Both the position numbers and the translations under genes were made by a program. A stretch of DNA of 20,165 bases from a virus, in IMG/VR virus record IMGVR_UViG_3300020183_000574, positions 1-20,165 of that record; one strand, given 5' to 3'. The notes beneath the pieces are model-generated. The model searched no databases and was not told the DNA's origin. It saw only the letters and a list, made by a program, of their open reading frames with translations. Positions 1 to 7,098 of the stretch are shown here, one piece after another (position 1 is the first letter of the stretch; every line of letters starts with the position of its first letter).

Positions 1-2
1 GC

Positions 3-149
3 CTGGCGTCGACCAAAGGTGAACTTGATTATTTGAATCGAGCTCTGTGTAGTGCGAAGGCTGAAGAGGATCTTCACCGGGCCATTGATGCGGACATTGG
101 TTTGATAAGGGGAGGGACAGTTGATCTGCCACCAGTGTCAGACAAGTGA
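3..149 (+). CDS. C-terminal end of an unidentified protein (5' partial)
   Basis: An open frame runs from the left edge of the window to a TGA at 147-149 and gives 48 residues, beginning LASTKGELDY and ending PPVSDK. It is rich in charged residues (GELDYLNRAL, AKAEEDLHRAIDADI) and is probably helical. I do not recognise a family. It overlaps the next gene by 29 nt in another frame. That overlap, and the good ribosome-binding site lying inside it, suggest a genuine compact gene end rather than chance. The start lies outside the window, so length and function cannot be judged. Confidence 0.4.
   Translation: MASTKGELDYLNRALCSAKAEEDLHRAIDADIGLIRGGTVDLPPVSDK
107..116 (+). promoter_or_regulatory. 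Strong Shine-Dalgarno supporting a TTG start
   Basis: The run AAGGGGAGGG ends four bases before the TTG at 121-123. In that frame a TGA (103-105) and a TAA (106-108) lie immediately upstream, so TTG is the only usable start that keeps the whole zinc-ribbon reading frame. The site decides the start of the 121-291 gene. Confidence 0.6.
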
Positions 150-291
150 GTTGGCCTATAAGACGGAGGTCCTCGAGACGCGAGAGCGGTGGAACGAGGA
201 TGGGTCGGAGACTTATATTTTTCGGCGGCGCAAATGTTTGGCCTGTGAGTTCGTATTCACCACGATCGAATTAAGGGTCGAGGATGAGTAA
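121..291 (+). CDS. Small zinc-ribbon protein resembling the NrdR N-terminus
   Basis: This 56-residue protein starts at TTG behind a strong Shine-Dalgarno. Four cysteines form two CxxC knuckles (Cys3/Cys6 and Cys39/Cys42). The second sits in RRRKCLACEFVFTTIE, which closely resembles the RRRRECLxCxxRFTTxE end of the NrdR zinc ribbon. The ATP-cone domain of true NrdR is absent, so it is not a full NrdR repressor. A single zinc ribbon of this kind can bind nucleic acid or protein. It overlaps the small terminase start by 8 nt, so the two are probably translated together. A role in DNA recognition for packaging, or in regulation, is inference from position only. Confidence 0.7.
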   Translation: MICHQCQTSELAYKTEVLETRERWNEDGSETYIFRRRKCLACEFVFTTIELRVEDE

Positions 292-694
292 GCTCACGAC
301 GCGCCAGGCGCGAGCTCTGATTGCGACGCCGGAGAATCAGGAGCGGGTACTCGAAGAGCTCGGGCATATCGCGAGCTCGGATATTACGGATGTGGTGAGC
401 TGGACTGGTGATGTGGCGATTCTCAAGGCGAGCGAGGAATTGCCGACGCAGGTACGCAAAGCGATTAAGAAGGTCAAGATCACGCCGGGGAAGTATGGGA
501 ATGCGATCGAGGTTGAGATGCACGACAAGTTATCGGCGTTGCGGATGATGGCCAGGGTCACGGGGTTGAATGAGCCGCAGCAAGATGAGTCGAATCGCCC
601 GACGATGATCGGGATTAAGTTGAATCTGCATAAAGTGGAAGAGGTGATTTATGCCAAGGACGAGGGGCGCGACGAAGAGAAGGACGCGGACTGA
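284..694 (+). CDS. terS: Terminase small subunit (Terminase_2-like), short form
   Basis: This is a 136-residue protein placed directly before the large terminase. Residues about 16-40 (ATPENQERVLEELGHIASSD) and 61-95 (IKKVKITPGKYGNAIEVEM, then HDKLSALRMMARVTGL) match the middle and end of phage Terminase_2 small subunits, which recognise the packaging site and stimulate the large subunit. The family normally has an extra N-terminal helix-turn-helix part of some 50-60 residues. Here an in-frame TAA at 272-274 rules out an upstream extension, so that part is missing. AAGGG at 273-277 is a plausible ribosome-binding site. The C-terminus is acidic (DEGRDEEKDAD). The assignment is good from motif and neighbour together. 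Confidence 0.75.
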   Translation: MSKLTTRQARALIATPENQERVLEELGHIASSDITDVVSWTGDVAILKASEELPTQVRKAIKKVKITPGKYGNAIEVEMHDKLSALRMMARVTGLNEPQQDESNRPTMIGIKLNLHKVEEVIYAKDEGRDEEKDAD

Positions 695-2201
695 TGCTGG
701 GCTGGATGTGCTTGGGGATCTGAGTCTTGATTTTTCGACCAGCCCAACGACATCTAAGTTTTTATCGGACGATTCGTTTTTCCGAGGGCTTATGGGCCCT
801 GTTGGATCGGGAAAGTCTTACGCTTGCGCCTCGGAGATACTGTTGCGAGCGGTGCGCCAGGCCCCTTCCCCAGTGGATAATATCCGCTACACCCGATGGG
901 TGGTCATTCGTAACACCTATGGGGAGTTGCGCACCACTACGATCCGGACATGGCTGGAGATTTTTCCCGAGCATATATGGGGGCCGATCCGATGGTCTCC
1001 CCCTATCACGCATCACTTGCAGCTGCCGAGCCGAGACGGAGTCCCGGGTTTAGATTGTGAGGTGATTTTTTTGGCGTTGGATGACGCTAAATCGGTTCGC
1101 AAGCTCTTGTCGCTTGAGGTGACTGGTGGCTGGTGCAATGAGGCCAGGGAATTGCCGCTTGCAGTGTTGCAGGGATTGACTGCTCGCGTCGGACGATTCC
1201 CGAGCAAGATCAACGGCGGTTGCAGTTGGCGTGGGATATGGGCCGACACGAACCCGCCGGATGATGATGGCTGGTGGTATCGCCTGGCGGAGAAGGAACC
1301 GGTGCGTGGGAAGTACAAGTGGAATTTTTATACGCAGCCGGGCGGGATGGTTGAGGCTTCTTCTGAGGCGCCAGGCGCGATCCCTGCCGCGGGAAAGTTT
1401 TGGGTCAATAACTCGAAGGCGGAGAACACCAGGAATCTGCCGCCTGGTTACTACGAGCAGCAGCTCGGTGGTAAAAATCTTGATTGGATTCGCTGCTATA
1501 TCGGGGCGCAGTATGTTTATGTGCAAGAGGGAAAGGCGGTTTGGCCCGAGTACGACGATTCGACCATGGTCGAGGATGATGTTGGCTACACGCCCGAGCT
1601 GCCGTTACTGATTGGCTGCGACTTTGGATTGACGCCCGCGGCGGTGATTGGGCAAAAGCTCCCCTCCGGAACCTGGCATATCCTAGAAGAGATTGTGACA
1701 GAGGATATGGGATTGCAGCGCTTCGGGCAGATGTTGCTGCACCAGCTGAATATGAAATATCCGCGCGCCGAGGTGATTTTGACTGGCGACCCGGCCGGCC
1801 AGGCGCGCGATCCAATCTTCGAGACGACGGCTTTCGATCACTTGAGGACCCTCGGGTTTAGCAAGGTGCAGCCCGCGGCCACGAATGACTTCGGCGTGCG
1901 GCGCGAAGCTGGAGCTGCGCCCATGATTCGGTTGATCGACCGCAAGCCAGGGCTTCGCGTGTCTCGGAATTGCCCCAAGCTGCGCAAGAGCCTGGCTGGT
2001 GGGTATCACTTCAAGCGCGTTGGCGTGGCCGGCGAGGAAAGATTCCGCGATGCGCCCAACAAGAACCAGCACTCCCATGTGGGCGATGCGTTTTCCTACC
2101 TGATGCTGGGCGGTGGTGAGTACAAGCGGCTCACCCGCAGCGGGATTCGCGCCGATGAAGGCAAGATGTTCACGGCCGACTTCGATTTTGATGTGCTATG
2201 A
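651..2201 (+). CDS. terL: Terminase large subunit (packaging ATPase/nuclease)
   Basis: This 516-residue motor protein pumps DNA into the prohead and cuts concatemers. The ATPase part has a Walker A motif, GPVGSGKS, at residues 49-56. It also has the acidic WCNEARELP stretch (Glu164), typical of this branch, and a coupling-type motif, ADTNPP, at 198-203. The nuclease part has the expected acidic residues: Asp324 in GCDFGLTPA, Asp380 in LTGDPAG and Asp479 in HVGDAFSYL. The length is usual for podovirus terminases. The ATG at 651 follows GAGGTG at 641-646 and overlaps terS by 44 nt. A later GTG at 708 is possible but has no better ribosome site. The reading frame looks intact. Confidence 0.95.
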   Translation: MPRTRGATKRRTRTDAGLDVLGDLSLDFSTSPTTSKFLSDDSFFRGLMGPVGSGKSYACASEILLRAVRQAPSPVDNIRYTRWVVIRNTYGELRTTTIRTWLEIFPEHIWGPIRWSPPITHHLQLPSRDGVPGLDCEVIFLALDDAKSVRKLLSLEVTGGWCNEARELPLAVLQGLTARVGRFPSKINGGCSWRGIWADTNPPDDDGWWYRLAEKEPVRGKYKWNFYTQPGGMVEASSEAPGAIPAAGKFWVNNSKAENTRNLPPGYYEQQLGGKNLDWIRCYIGAQYVYVQEGKAVWPEYDDSTMVEDDVGYTPELPLLIGCDFGLTPAAVIGQKLPSGTWHILEEIVTEDMGLQRFGQMLLHQLNMKYPRAEVILTGDPAGQARDPIFETTAFDHLRTLGFSKVQPAATNDFGVRREAGAAPMIRLIDRKPGLRVSRNCPKLRKSLAGGYHFKRVGVAGEERFRDAPNKNQHSHVGDAFSYLMLGGGEYKRLTRSGIRADEGKMFTADFDFDVL

Positions 2202-2704
2202 CGGACTGGGGCGAGTTTTGGGACCAGCAGCGGATGCCTCTCGGTGGAAAGGTGGTCCCGTTTTTCTACGGCCATGTCTCAATGATGAGCTTGAATGAGC
2301 ACGACGAGATCACAAAACACACTGTGCCGGACTGGATGGGGCGTTTACGGGGTCAAAGTGAGCTCGGACCCTGCTTTACAGGGGTTTATTACGGCAAACC
2401 GATGCTCTCTTTCGGGGTTATTCCCATTTGGCCCGGTTTGGTAGAGGCTTGGATGATCCCTGACAAGGATATTGGTGCCGTGGCGGTACCACTATGCAGG
2501 TTAGCGCGTGCTTTCTTCAACCATTGCGAAACCACAATGGGACTGCGACGCATTCAAATCCTGGTTCGTTCATCTAATGTTCGTGCGATTGAGTGGGCCA
2601 AGTTCCTATACTTTCGGTCAGAGGCTACATTGACGGCCTTTGGTCCCGATGGGGAAGATTATTTAATGATGCGGAGGTTAAAAAATGAGCGGTCTGTTCT
2701 CTAG
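2198..2704 (+). CDS. GNAT-like phage protein, T7 gp13-like
   Basis: This 168-residue protein starts in an ATGA overlap with the terL stop. The segment around YGKPMLSFGV (65-74), then LVEAWMIP and LRRIQILVRSSNVRAIEWAKFL (117-137), follows the strand and helix pattern of a GNAT acetyltransferase fold. It resembles the small GNAT-like proteins of T7-type phages, of which T7 gp13 is one. I cannot see a convincing acetyl-CoA binding R/QxxGxG/A loop, so catalytic activity is doubtful. In T7 the gp13 gene sits beside the internal core genes; here it follows the terminase. Its base composition is more AT-rich than its neighbours, consistent with independent acquisition. A structural or chaperone role is as likely as acetylation. 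Confidence 0.55.
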   Translation: MTDWGEFWDQQRMPLGGKVVPFFYGHVSMMSLNEHDEITKHTVPDWMGRLRGQSELGPCFTGVYYGKPMLSFGVIPIWPGLVEAWMIPDKDIGAVAVPLCRLARAFFNHCETTMGLRRIQILVRSSNVRAIEWAKFLYFRSEATLTAFGPDGEDYLMMRRLKNERSVL

Positions 2705-2912
2705 TCCTAGTCCACCGGCTCCCGATCCTAAGATTGCTGAAACTCAGGCCAAGCAAGAAAAGCGCGTTGCTGAGCAAGAGGCCACCAAGCAGCGCCAAAT
2801 TGCAGCTTCGAGTCGCGCTCGCCGCACCGGCGGGATGCGCCTGCTCTTTAGCCAGGAGCGTGAGAATCCTGCGCTCGGTATCCCGGGCGAAGACAAGCTC
2901 GGGGGAGGTTGA
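2685..2912 (+). CDS. Small phage protein of unknown function (charged helix)
   Basis: This 75-residue protein begins MSGLFSSPSPPAPDPK. A charged Gln/Glu/Lys helix follows (about residues 17-40, including KQEKRVAEQEATKQRQ), then an Arg/Gly segment, RARRTGGMRLLFSQ, at 44-57. This layout of a proline-rich start, a coiled-coil-like helix and an ARRxGGxxLL tail is familiar from small proteins near the portal gene in many podo- and siphoviruses, but no function is established that I know of. GGAGG at 2676-2680 supports the start, which overlaps the previous gene by 20 nt. Confidence 0.65.
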   Translation: MSGLFSSPSPPAPDPKIAETQAKQEKRVAEQEATKQRQIAASSRARRTGGMRLLFSQERENPALGIPGEDKLGGG

Positions 2913-2913
2913 T

Positions 2914-3081
2914 ATGCCTGGCGTATATGGCAAGGATGGCAAGCTCATGAAAAAGTTTGCCTATACCAAGGCTGGCGCTGCAGCTGCGCAGCGTTTTGCG
3001 CGTGAATCCGGTGGCCAGGTCAAGACGGATGACAAGTCCGAGATGGCTTCCAAATTCAAGCGCAAGCGCGTAAAGATGTAA
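2914..3081 (+). CDS. Small basic protein of unknown function
   Basis: This 55-residue, strongly basic protein starts MPGVYGKDGK and ends FKRKRVKM. The ATG at 2914 is chosen because GGGGGAGG at 2901-2908 lies five bases upstream, just ahead of the previous stop. The frame is open further upstream, but only inside the preceding gene. The stop TAA overlaps the next ATG by one base (TAATG at 3079-3083). The N-terminal GKDGKLMKKFAYTKAG resembles small phage proteins found beside portal genes. It may be a minor virion or nucleic-acid-binding protein, but this is not shown. Confidence 0.6.
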   Translation: MPGVYGKDGKLMKKFAYTKAGAAAAQRFARESGGQVKTDDKSEMASKFKRKRVKM

Positions 3082-3392
3082 TGCCGGCCAAGAAGTATCA
3101 GAACCCGAAGGGCGGATTAAATGCCGCCGGCCGGGCTTACTTTAAGAGAAAAGAGGGCGCCAATCTCAAGCCACCGGTCAAGGGATCGCCCGCTGGTGGC
3201 GAGCAGCTGCGCCGTAAGGCGTCGTTTCTTGCACGCATGGCCGGTAATCCTGGCCCGGACTATGACGAAAAGGGTCGCCCGACGCGCAAGCTACTGTCGT
3301 TAAGGGCATGGGGCGCGAGCTCCACGGCCGATGCGAAGAAAAAGGCGGCGTCATTGTCTGCCAGGTATAAGCGAATGAAGGGTAAAAAATGA
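3081..3392 (+). CDS. Conserved phage protein of the KGGLxxxGRxxF type (DUF6321-like)
   Basis: This is a 103-residue basic protein. NPKGGLNAAGRAYFKRKEGA (residues 8-27), LKPPVK, then RRKASFLARMAGNPGP and RPTRKLLSLRAWG are the hallmarks of a widespread small phage protein family that I associate with DUF6321. I recall the family by motif and have not searched. Its function is unknown. It sits just upstream of the portal in many podoviruses, which suggests a head-related role. Start and stop overlap both neighbours (TAATG before, ATGA after), so translation is coupled along this stretch. Confidence 0.65.
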   Translation: MPAKKYQNPKGGLNAAGRAYFKRKEGANLKPPVKGSPAGGEQLRRKASFLARMAGNPGPDYDEKGRPTRKLLSLRAWGASSTADAKKKAASLSARYKRMKGKK

Positions 3393-4948
3393 GCAAGATG
3401 TCGGTCCGAGAGGTTTTGAAGCGATCCGAGCTCGCCGACGCGCGCAAGGATTTGTGGCGCTCGATTTATGAAGAGTGCTACGAGTTCGCGCTGCCGCAAC
3501 GCAATCTCTATTCCGGTCACTATGAAGGCAAGACACCAGGGCAAAACAAGCGAGCTCGCGTTTTTGACTCGACTGCGATCAATTCGACGCAGCGCTTTGC
3601 CAATCGCATTCAGAGCGGGCTGTTCCCGCCGTATCGCAAGTGGATGCAGCTCACGCCTGGCTCCGAGATTCCGGCCAACAAGCGCAAGCAGGTGGCCGAT
3701 GCGCTCGACATTTACTCCGACAAGTTCTTCGAGATCCTCCGGCAGACCAATTTTGACCTGGCGATCTCGGAGATGCTGCTCGATATGGCCGTCGGCACCG
3801 GCGTTATGCTCATCATGCCTGGCGACGAAGATGTGCCTGTGCGTTTTACCGCGGTGCCGCAATACCTGGTCGCCTTTGAAGAGGGCCAGCATGGGGTTGT
3901 CGACAATCTCTACCGCAAGCTGCGCGTCAAGGGTGAGGCGATCACAACGCAATGGAAGGACGCGAAAATTCCTCCGCAGCTCCAGGCCAAGATCGACCGC
4001 AAACCCGAGGATGAGGTCGACCTTCTCGAGGCGACGATCCACGATTACGCCAGGCGGATAGTTTCCTACTATGTGATCGACCCAAAATCGAAGGAAGAGC
4101 TGGTCTATCGCGTGCTCAAGAAGAGCTCGCCATGGGTGGTGGGGCGTTATATGAAGGTGGCCGGTGAGGTTTATGGCCGCGGACCGCTGATTAACGCGCT
4201 GCCCGACATCAAGACTCTGAATAAGGTCAAAGAGCTGCTGCTCAAGAATGCCTCGATCTCCGTGGCCGGCGTTTATACCGCGGCCGACGACGGCGTCTTG
4301 AACCCTGCGACGATCAAGATTGCGCCAGGCGCGGTGATTCCCGTGGCGCGCAACGGCGGACCCCAGGGCGAGAGTTTGCGTCCGCTGCGCTCCGGCGGTG
4401 ACTTTAATGTGTCGCAGCTGGTGATTAACGACCTGGTCAATGCGATCAAGAAAATGTTGCTCGACGACACGCTGCCCCCCGATACGATGAGCGCCAGGTC
4501 GGCGACCGAGGTAGCCGAGCGGATGAAAGAGCTCTCGCAGAATATCGGCCCCGCCTACGGCCGGCTTATCACTGAGGTGATGCAGCCCATTGTGCGTCGC
4601 ACAATGGAGGTGCTCGATGAGATGGGCATTCTCGACTTCCCGTTGCGCATCGATGGCACCGAGGTCAAGGTTGTGCCCACCGGGTCCCTGGCCCAGGCGC
4701 AGAATATGCAAGAGGTGAATGATGTCTTGCAATTTGTGCAAGTGGCCAATGGCGTCGGACTCGGTGCGCAGCTCGCGATCAAGCAGGATGCCCTGGCCGA
4801 TTACCTGGCTGACCGGCTTGGTGTGCCGAGCTACCTGTTAAATTCAAAAGAAGAGAGAGAGCAAATTGCAGCTCAGCTCGCCGAGGCGGCGCAAGCCCAA
4901 ATGGCCGGAGCTCAGCAGCCACAATTAGCCGGGCCTCAAGGAGCGTAA
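3389..4948 (+). CDS. Portal protein (T7-type head-tail connector)
   Basis: This 519-residue protein is the dodecameric ring at the packaging vertex, through which DNA enters and leaves. It is recognised as a T7-type head-tail connector by its N-terminus (RSIYEECYEFALPQRNLY, then RVFDSTAINSTQRFANRI and QSGLFPPYRKWMQL, residues about 24-88). Further support comes from the central stem and wing region with PDTMSARSATEVAERMKE and the late QDALADYLADRLGVPSYLL. The C-terminal tail is Ala/Gln/Pro-rich. The length is close to T7 gp8 (536 residues). The GAAGGGT site before the ATG and the ATGA overlap with the previous stop support the start. Confidence 0.95.
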   Translation: MSKMSVREVLKRSELADARKDLWRSIYEECYEFALPQRNLYSGHYEGKTPGQNKRARVFDSTAINSTQRFANRIQSGLFPPYRKWMQLTPGSEIPANKRKQVADALDIYSDKFFEILRQTNFDLAISEMLLDMAVGTGVMLIMPGDEDVPVRFTAVPQYLVAFEEGQHGVVDNLYRKLRVKGEAITTQWKDAKIPPQLQAKIDRKPEDEVDLLEATIHDYARRIVSYYVIDPKSKEELVYRVLKKSSPWVVGRYMKVAGEVYGRGPLINALPDIKTLNKVKELLLKNASISVAGVYTAADDGVLNPATIKIAPGAVIPVARNGGPQGESLRPLRSGGDFNVSQLVINDLVNAIKKMLLDDTLPPDTMSARSATEVAERMKELSQNIGPAYGRLITEVMQPIVRRTMEVLDEMGILDFPLRIDGTEVKVVPTGSLAQAQNMQEVNDVLQFVQVANGVGLGAQLAIKQDALADYLADRLGVPSYLLNSKEEREQIAAQLAEAAQAQMAGAQQPQLAGPQGA

Positions 4949-4951
4949 AAC

Positions 4952-5212
4952 ATGATGGCAGAAGGATGGGAGGGGCTGCGCGAAGCGGAGCCCAAGAAGC
5001 AGGCGTCCGAGGAAAATGAGGTCGATCTCATGATTACTCGCGTCTTTTCAACCGAGGATGGTGTGAAGCTGCTTGAGTGGTTGCGGTCTATCACTATCGA
5101 ACAGCCGACCTGGTATCCGGGCGAGGATGCCTCCCATGGGTATGCCCGAGAAGGGCAAAACTCCCTAGTCCGGGAATTGGAGCGGCGCATTAAACGAGCG
5201 AGGTCTAAATGA
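4952..5212 (+). CDS. Bbp19-family small phage protein
   Basis: This 86-residue protein lies between portal and scaffold, the usual place of Bbp19-type proteins of BPP-1-like podoviruses. The pattern ITRVFSTEDGVKLLEWLRSI (residues 28-47), then HGYAREGQNSLVRELERRI, fits that family's F-x-x-p-x-G-x-x-v-L and EGxRxLv signature. The function is unknown and probably concerns assembly. AAGGAG at 4939-4944 precedes the ATG at 4952; a second ATG at 4955 is equally well placed, so the start is uncertain by one residue. The end overlaps the scaffold start by 4 nt. Confidence 0.75.
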   Translation: MMAEGWEGLREAEPKKQASEENEVDLMITRVFSTEDGVKLLEWLRSITIEQPTWYPGEDASHGYAREGQNSLVRELERRIKRARSK

Positions 5213-6051
5213 GCGATAACCCGACCGCCGATACCGGCGACAATCAGGCCGCAACAGAAGCAAAATCAGATGGTGATTCACTACTAAACATAAGCAGCAA
5301 GCCAACAGAACCGCAAAGCAAGGTCGATGATCTGTCCGCGCCGCACCTGGAGCCGGACCCAAACGACGCAAAGCAGGTGGTAGAGGACGAAGAAGAAATC
5401 GAATTTGTCCGCCCCGAGTTTTTCCCCGAAAATTTTTGGTCCGAAGATGATGGCCCCGATGTCGAGGGCCTGGCCAAAGCCTACTCAGAGCTGCGCGCCA
5501 AGATGTCGGCCGGCAAGCACAAGGCTCCCAAAGACGGAAAGTACGATGTAACCAGTCTAAAGGACAAGGGCGTGCCCGACGATGATCCGATGCTAAAGGA
5601 TTTTGTCGGCCTGGCCAAAGAGCAGGGCCTGAGTCAAGACCAGTTCGACCAGCTGGTGAGCTTGTACTCGGATCATATTGGGGCGCTCGAGGAAAAGATC
5701 CAGGTAAACCGCGAGCAGGAGATGAAGAAACTTGGCCGCAATGCGGATAAGGTAATTCAGTCCACTGAGCAGTGGTTGACTAAGCTGCACAATGCCGGGA
5801 CTCTCAATAACGACGAGCTCGAGGCAATGGGCAAGGCCAGTAACAATGCGGCGTTTATCTCAGCGCTGCACAAGATTCGGGCGAGCTACATGGAGACCGA
5901 TATTCCAGGCATCGAGATGCAGGAAAACCAAAAGGTTTCGATGTCGGATGTCCAGTCTATGATGGCCGATCCAAAATATGGCAAAGACGCCGCCTTTACC
6001 AAGAAGGTCGAGGACATGGTTTACGCCATGTACGGCGAAGCTGGTCGCTAA
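5209..6051 (+). CDS. Capsid assembly scaffolding protein
   Basis: This 280-residue acidic protein lies directly before the major capsid gene, as in T7 (gp9). Residues 1-65 are disordered-looking and very acidic (VVEDEEEIEF at 57-66). RPEFFPENFW (68-77) and VEGLAKAYSELRAKM (85-99) resemble scaffold proteins of this phage group. Predicted helices run through 135-235, and the C-terminus is mixed-charge (KYGKDAAFTKKVEDMVYAMY), as expected for the part that contacts the shell. There is no sign of a head maturation protease. An intrinsic terminator follows its stop codon by 19 nt. Confidence 0.8.
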   Translation: MSDNPTADTGDNQAATEAKSDGDSLLNISSKPTEPQSKVDDLSAPHLEPDPNDAKQVVEDEEEIEFVRPEFFPENFWSEDDGPDVEGLAKAYSELRAKMSAGKHKAPKDGKYDVTSLKDKGVPDDDPMLKDFVGLAKEQGLSQDQFDQLVSLYSDHIGALEEKIQVNREQEMKKLGRNADKVIQSTEQWLTKLHNAGTLNNDELEAMGKASNNAAFISALHKIRASYMETDIPGIEMQENQKVSMSDVQSMMADPKYGKDAAFTKKVEDMVYAMYGEAGR

Positions 6052-6070
6052 GAGTTACTCACTCTGAGCT

Positions 6071-6108
6071 AAATGGCTGTAACGATATTGCGTTACAGCC
6101 ATTTTTTC
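6071..6108 (+). terminator. Intrinsic terminator after the scaffold gene
   Basis: A perfect 14-bp inverted repeat (AAATGGCTGTAACG at 6071-6084 and its complement at 6091-6104) encloses the six-base loop ATATTG. A T-rich tail follows (the stem's last Ts run on to TTTTTTCTT at 6102-6110). It should stop most transcripts coming from the terminase-portal-scaffold block, so the capsid gene needs read-through or its own promoter. Confidence 0.85.
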
Positions 6109-6124
6109 TTGATAATCCGCCAAA

Positions 6125-6173
6125 CGGACAACCATTCGGCCCGTTGCTACGCATAGCGACCCGAATCGGACAA
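6125..6173 (+). promoter_or_regulatory. Capsid-gene leader: bulged hairpin flanked by CGGACAA direct repeats
   Basis: Between the terminator and the capsid start lies a 33-base imperfect hairpin. ATTCGG (6134-6139) pairs with CCGAAT (6161-6166) and GTTGCTA (6143-6149) pairs with TAGCGAC (6154-6160, one G-T pair). The loop is CGCA, and the left arm carries an unpaired CCC. Identical heptamers CGGACAA stand on each side at 6125-6131 and 6167-6173. It could be an RNA processing or translational control element, or a protein-binding site at a phage promoter. The rest of the leader (6174-6230) is A/T-rich with repeated ACTTT; I see no convincing sigma-70 promoter pair. Confidence 0.45.
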
Positions 6174-6233
6174 TCGCAAAGCAAAAAGTGGTTTTTGACT
6201 TTTTACTTTTAACTTTGATGAAAGGAAATTGAG

Positions 6234-7085
6234 ATGGCTATTTCTATCTCTAATGCCTTTGTTACATTGTTCGATAGCGAAGTGAAGCAAGCCTATCAGG
6301 CTCAACGCGCACTGGCCGGCATTACTCGCGAGCGTACCAATGTCGAAGGCTCGACTGTTAAGTTCCCCAAGATTGGCAAAGGCACCGCCTCTGTCCGTAT
6401 CCCTCAAACCGATGTGACGCCTCTCAATGTGACCTATTCCCAGGTCACTGCGTCGATGACCGACTACATTGCGGCTGAGTATTCAGACATATTCCACCAG
6501 CAGCGCGTTAATTTTAACGAGCGTCAAGAGCTGGTGCAGGTTGTCTCGGGTGCTATTGGCCGTCGTATGGATCAGGTCGTGCTCGACGCACTGGCAGCTG
6601 CTTCTTCGACTGGCACTGTTGCTAAGACGATCGCAGATGACGGCTCGACCGGTGGTAACTCAAACCTCAATGTCGGTAAACTCCGTGCCGCCAAGAAGTA
6701 TCTTGACAGCAAGAATGTGCCGATGGAAGGTCGCTCGATCGTTATTCACGCCAACAACTTGTCGGCCCTTCTCGGTTTGACTTCCGTTACCAGCCAAGAC
6801 TTCAACACTGTTAAGGCCCTGGTCAATGGTGAGCTCGATACCTTCTTGGGCTTTAAGTTCATTACGCTTGGAGATCGCGACGAGGGTGGCTTGCCCCTTT
6901 CGGGCGCCGACCGGACTGTTTATGCCTTCCATCGCGATTCCGTCGGAATGGCGATTGGCATGAACCAAACCAGCCGTGTTGACTATATCCCTGAGAAAAC
7001 CTCCTTCCTGGTCGCCTCGATGTTCAGCGCCGGGTCGGTTGCGATCGACTCAGAGGGCATTGTCAAGATCACTTGCACAGAGTAA
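6234..7085 (+). CDS. Major capsid protein
   Basis: This 283-residue protein is predicted to have the HK97 capsid fold. The N-terminal arm (1-40) leads to VKFPKIGKGTASVRIPQTD (42-60), then the long-helix segment from YIAAEYSDIFHQQRVNFNER to VLDALAAAS (78-124). The later parts SRVDYIPEKTSFLVASMFSAG (247-267) and AIDSEGIVKI fit the family of capsid proteins found in small podoviruses. It is shorter than T7 gp10A (345 residues) and has no recognisable cleaved leader. The codon usage is less GC-biased than its neighbours (many GTT, ACT and GCT codons), as often seen in highly expressed phage capsid genes. AAAGGAAA lies ahead of the ATG. Confidence 0.88.
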   Translation: MAISISNAFVTLFDSEVKQAYQAQRALAGITRERTNVEGSTVKFPKIGKGTASVRIPQTDVTPLNVTYSQVTASMTDYIAAEYSDIFHQQRVNFNERQELVQVVSGAIGRRMDQVVLDALAAASSTGTVAKTIADDGSTGGNSNLNVGKLRAAKKYLDSKNVPMEGRSIVIHANNLSALLGLTSVTSQDFNTVKALVNGELDTFLGFKFITLGDRDEGGLPLSGADRTVYAFHRDSVGMAIGMNQTSRVDYIPEKTSFLVASMFSAGSVAIDSEGIVKITCTE

Positions 7086-7098
7086 AGGAGAGTAGATC

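Noticed and set aside
1270-3199. Three copies of GCTGGTGG (E. coli Chi word) at 1270, 1995 and 3192
   Set aside because: Two or three copies near the terminase can arise from Gly/Trp/Gly coding context, and the host is unknown. Not enough to call a recombination signal.
3468-4061. 197-codon + strand frame overlapping the portal gene
   Set aside because: Ser/Arg-rich translation typical of an out-of-frame shadow of GC-rich coding DNA, with no ribosome site.
3260-4741. 493-codon open frame on the minus strand opposite the portal gene
   Set aside because: It mirrors the codon bias of the portal gene, has no ribosome site or recognisable motif, and the portal assignment is strong. It is a shadow.
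6195-6223. Sigma-70 promoter with TTGACT at 6195-6200
   Set aside because: No acceptable -10 box occurs at normal spacing (ATGAAA at 17 bases). The match is just part of an A/T-rich tract.
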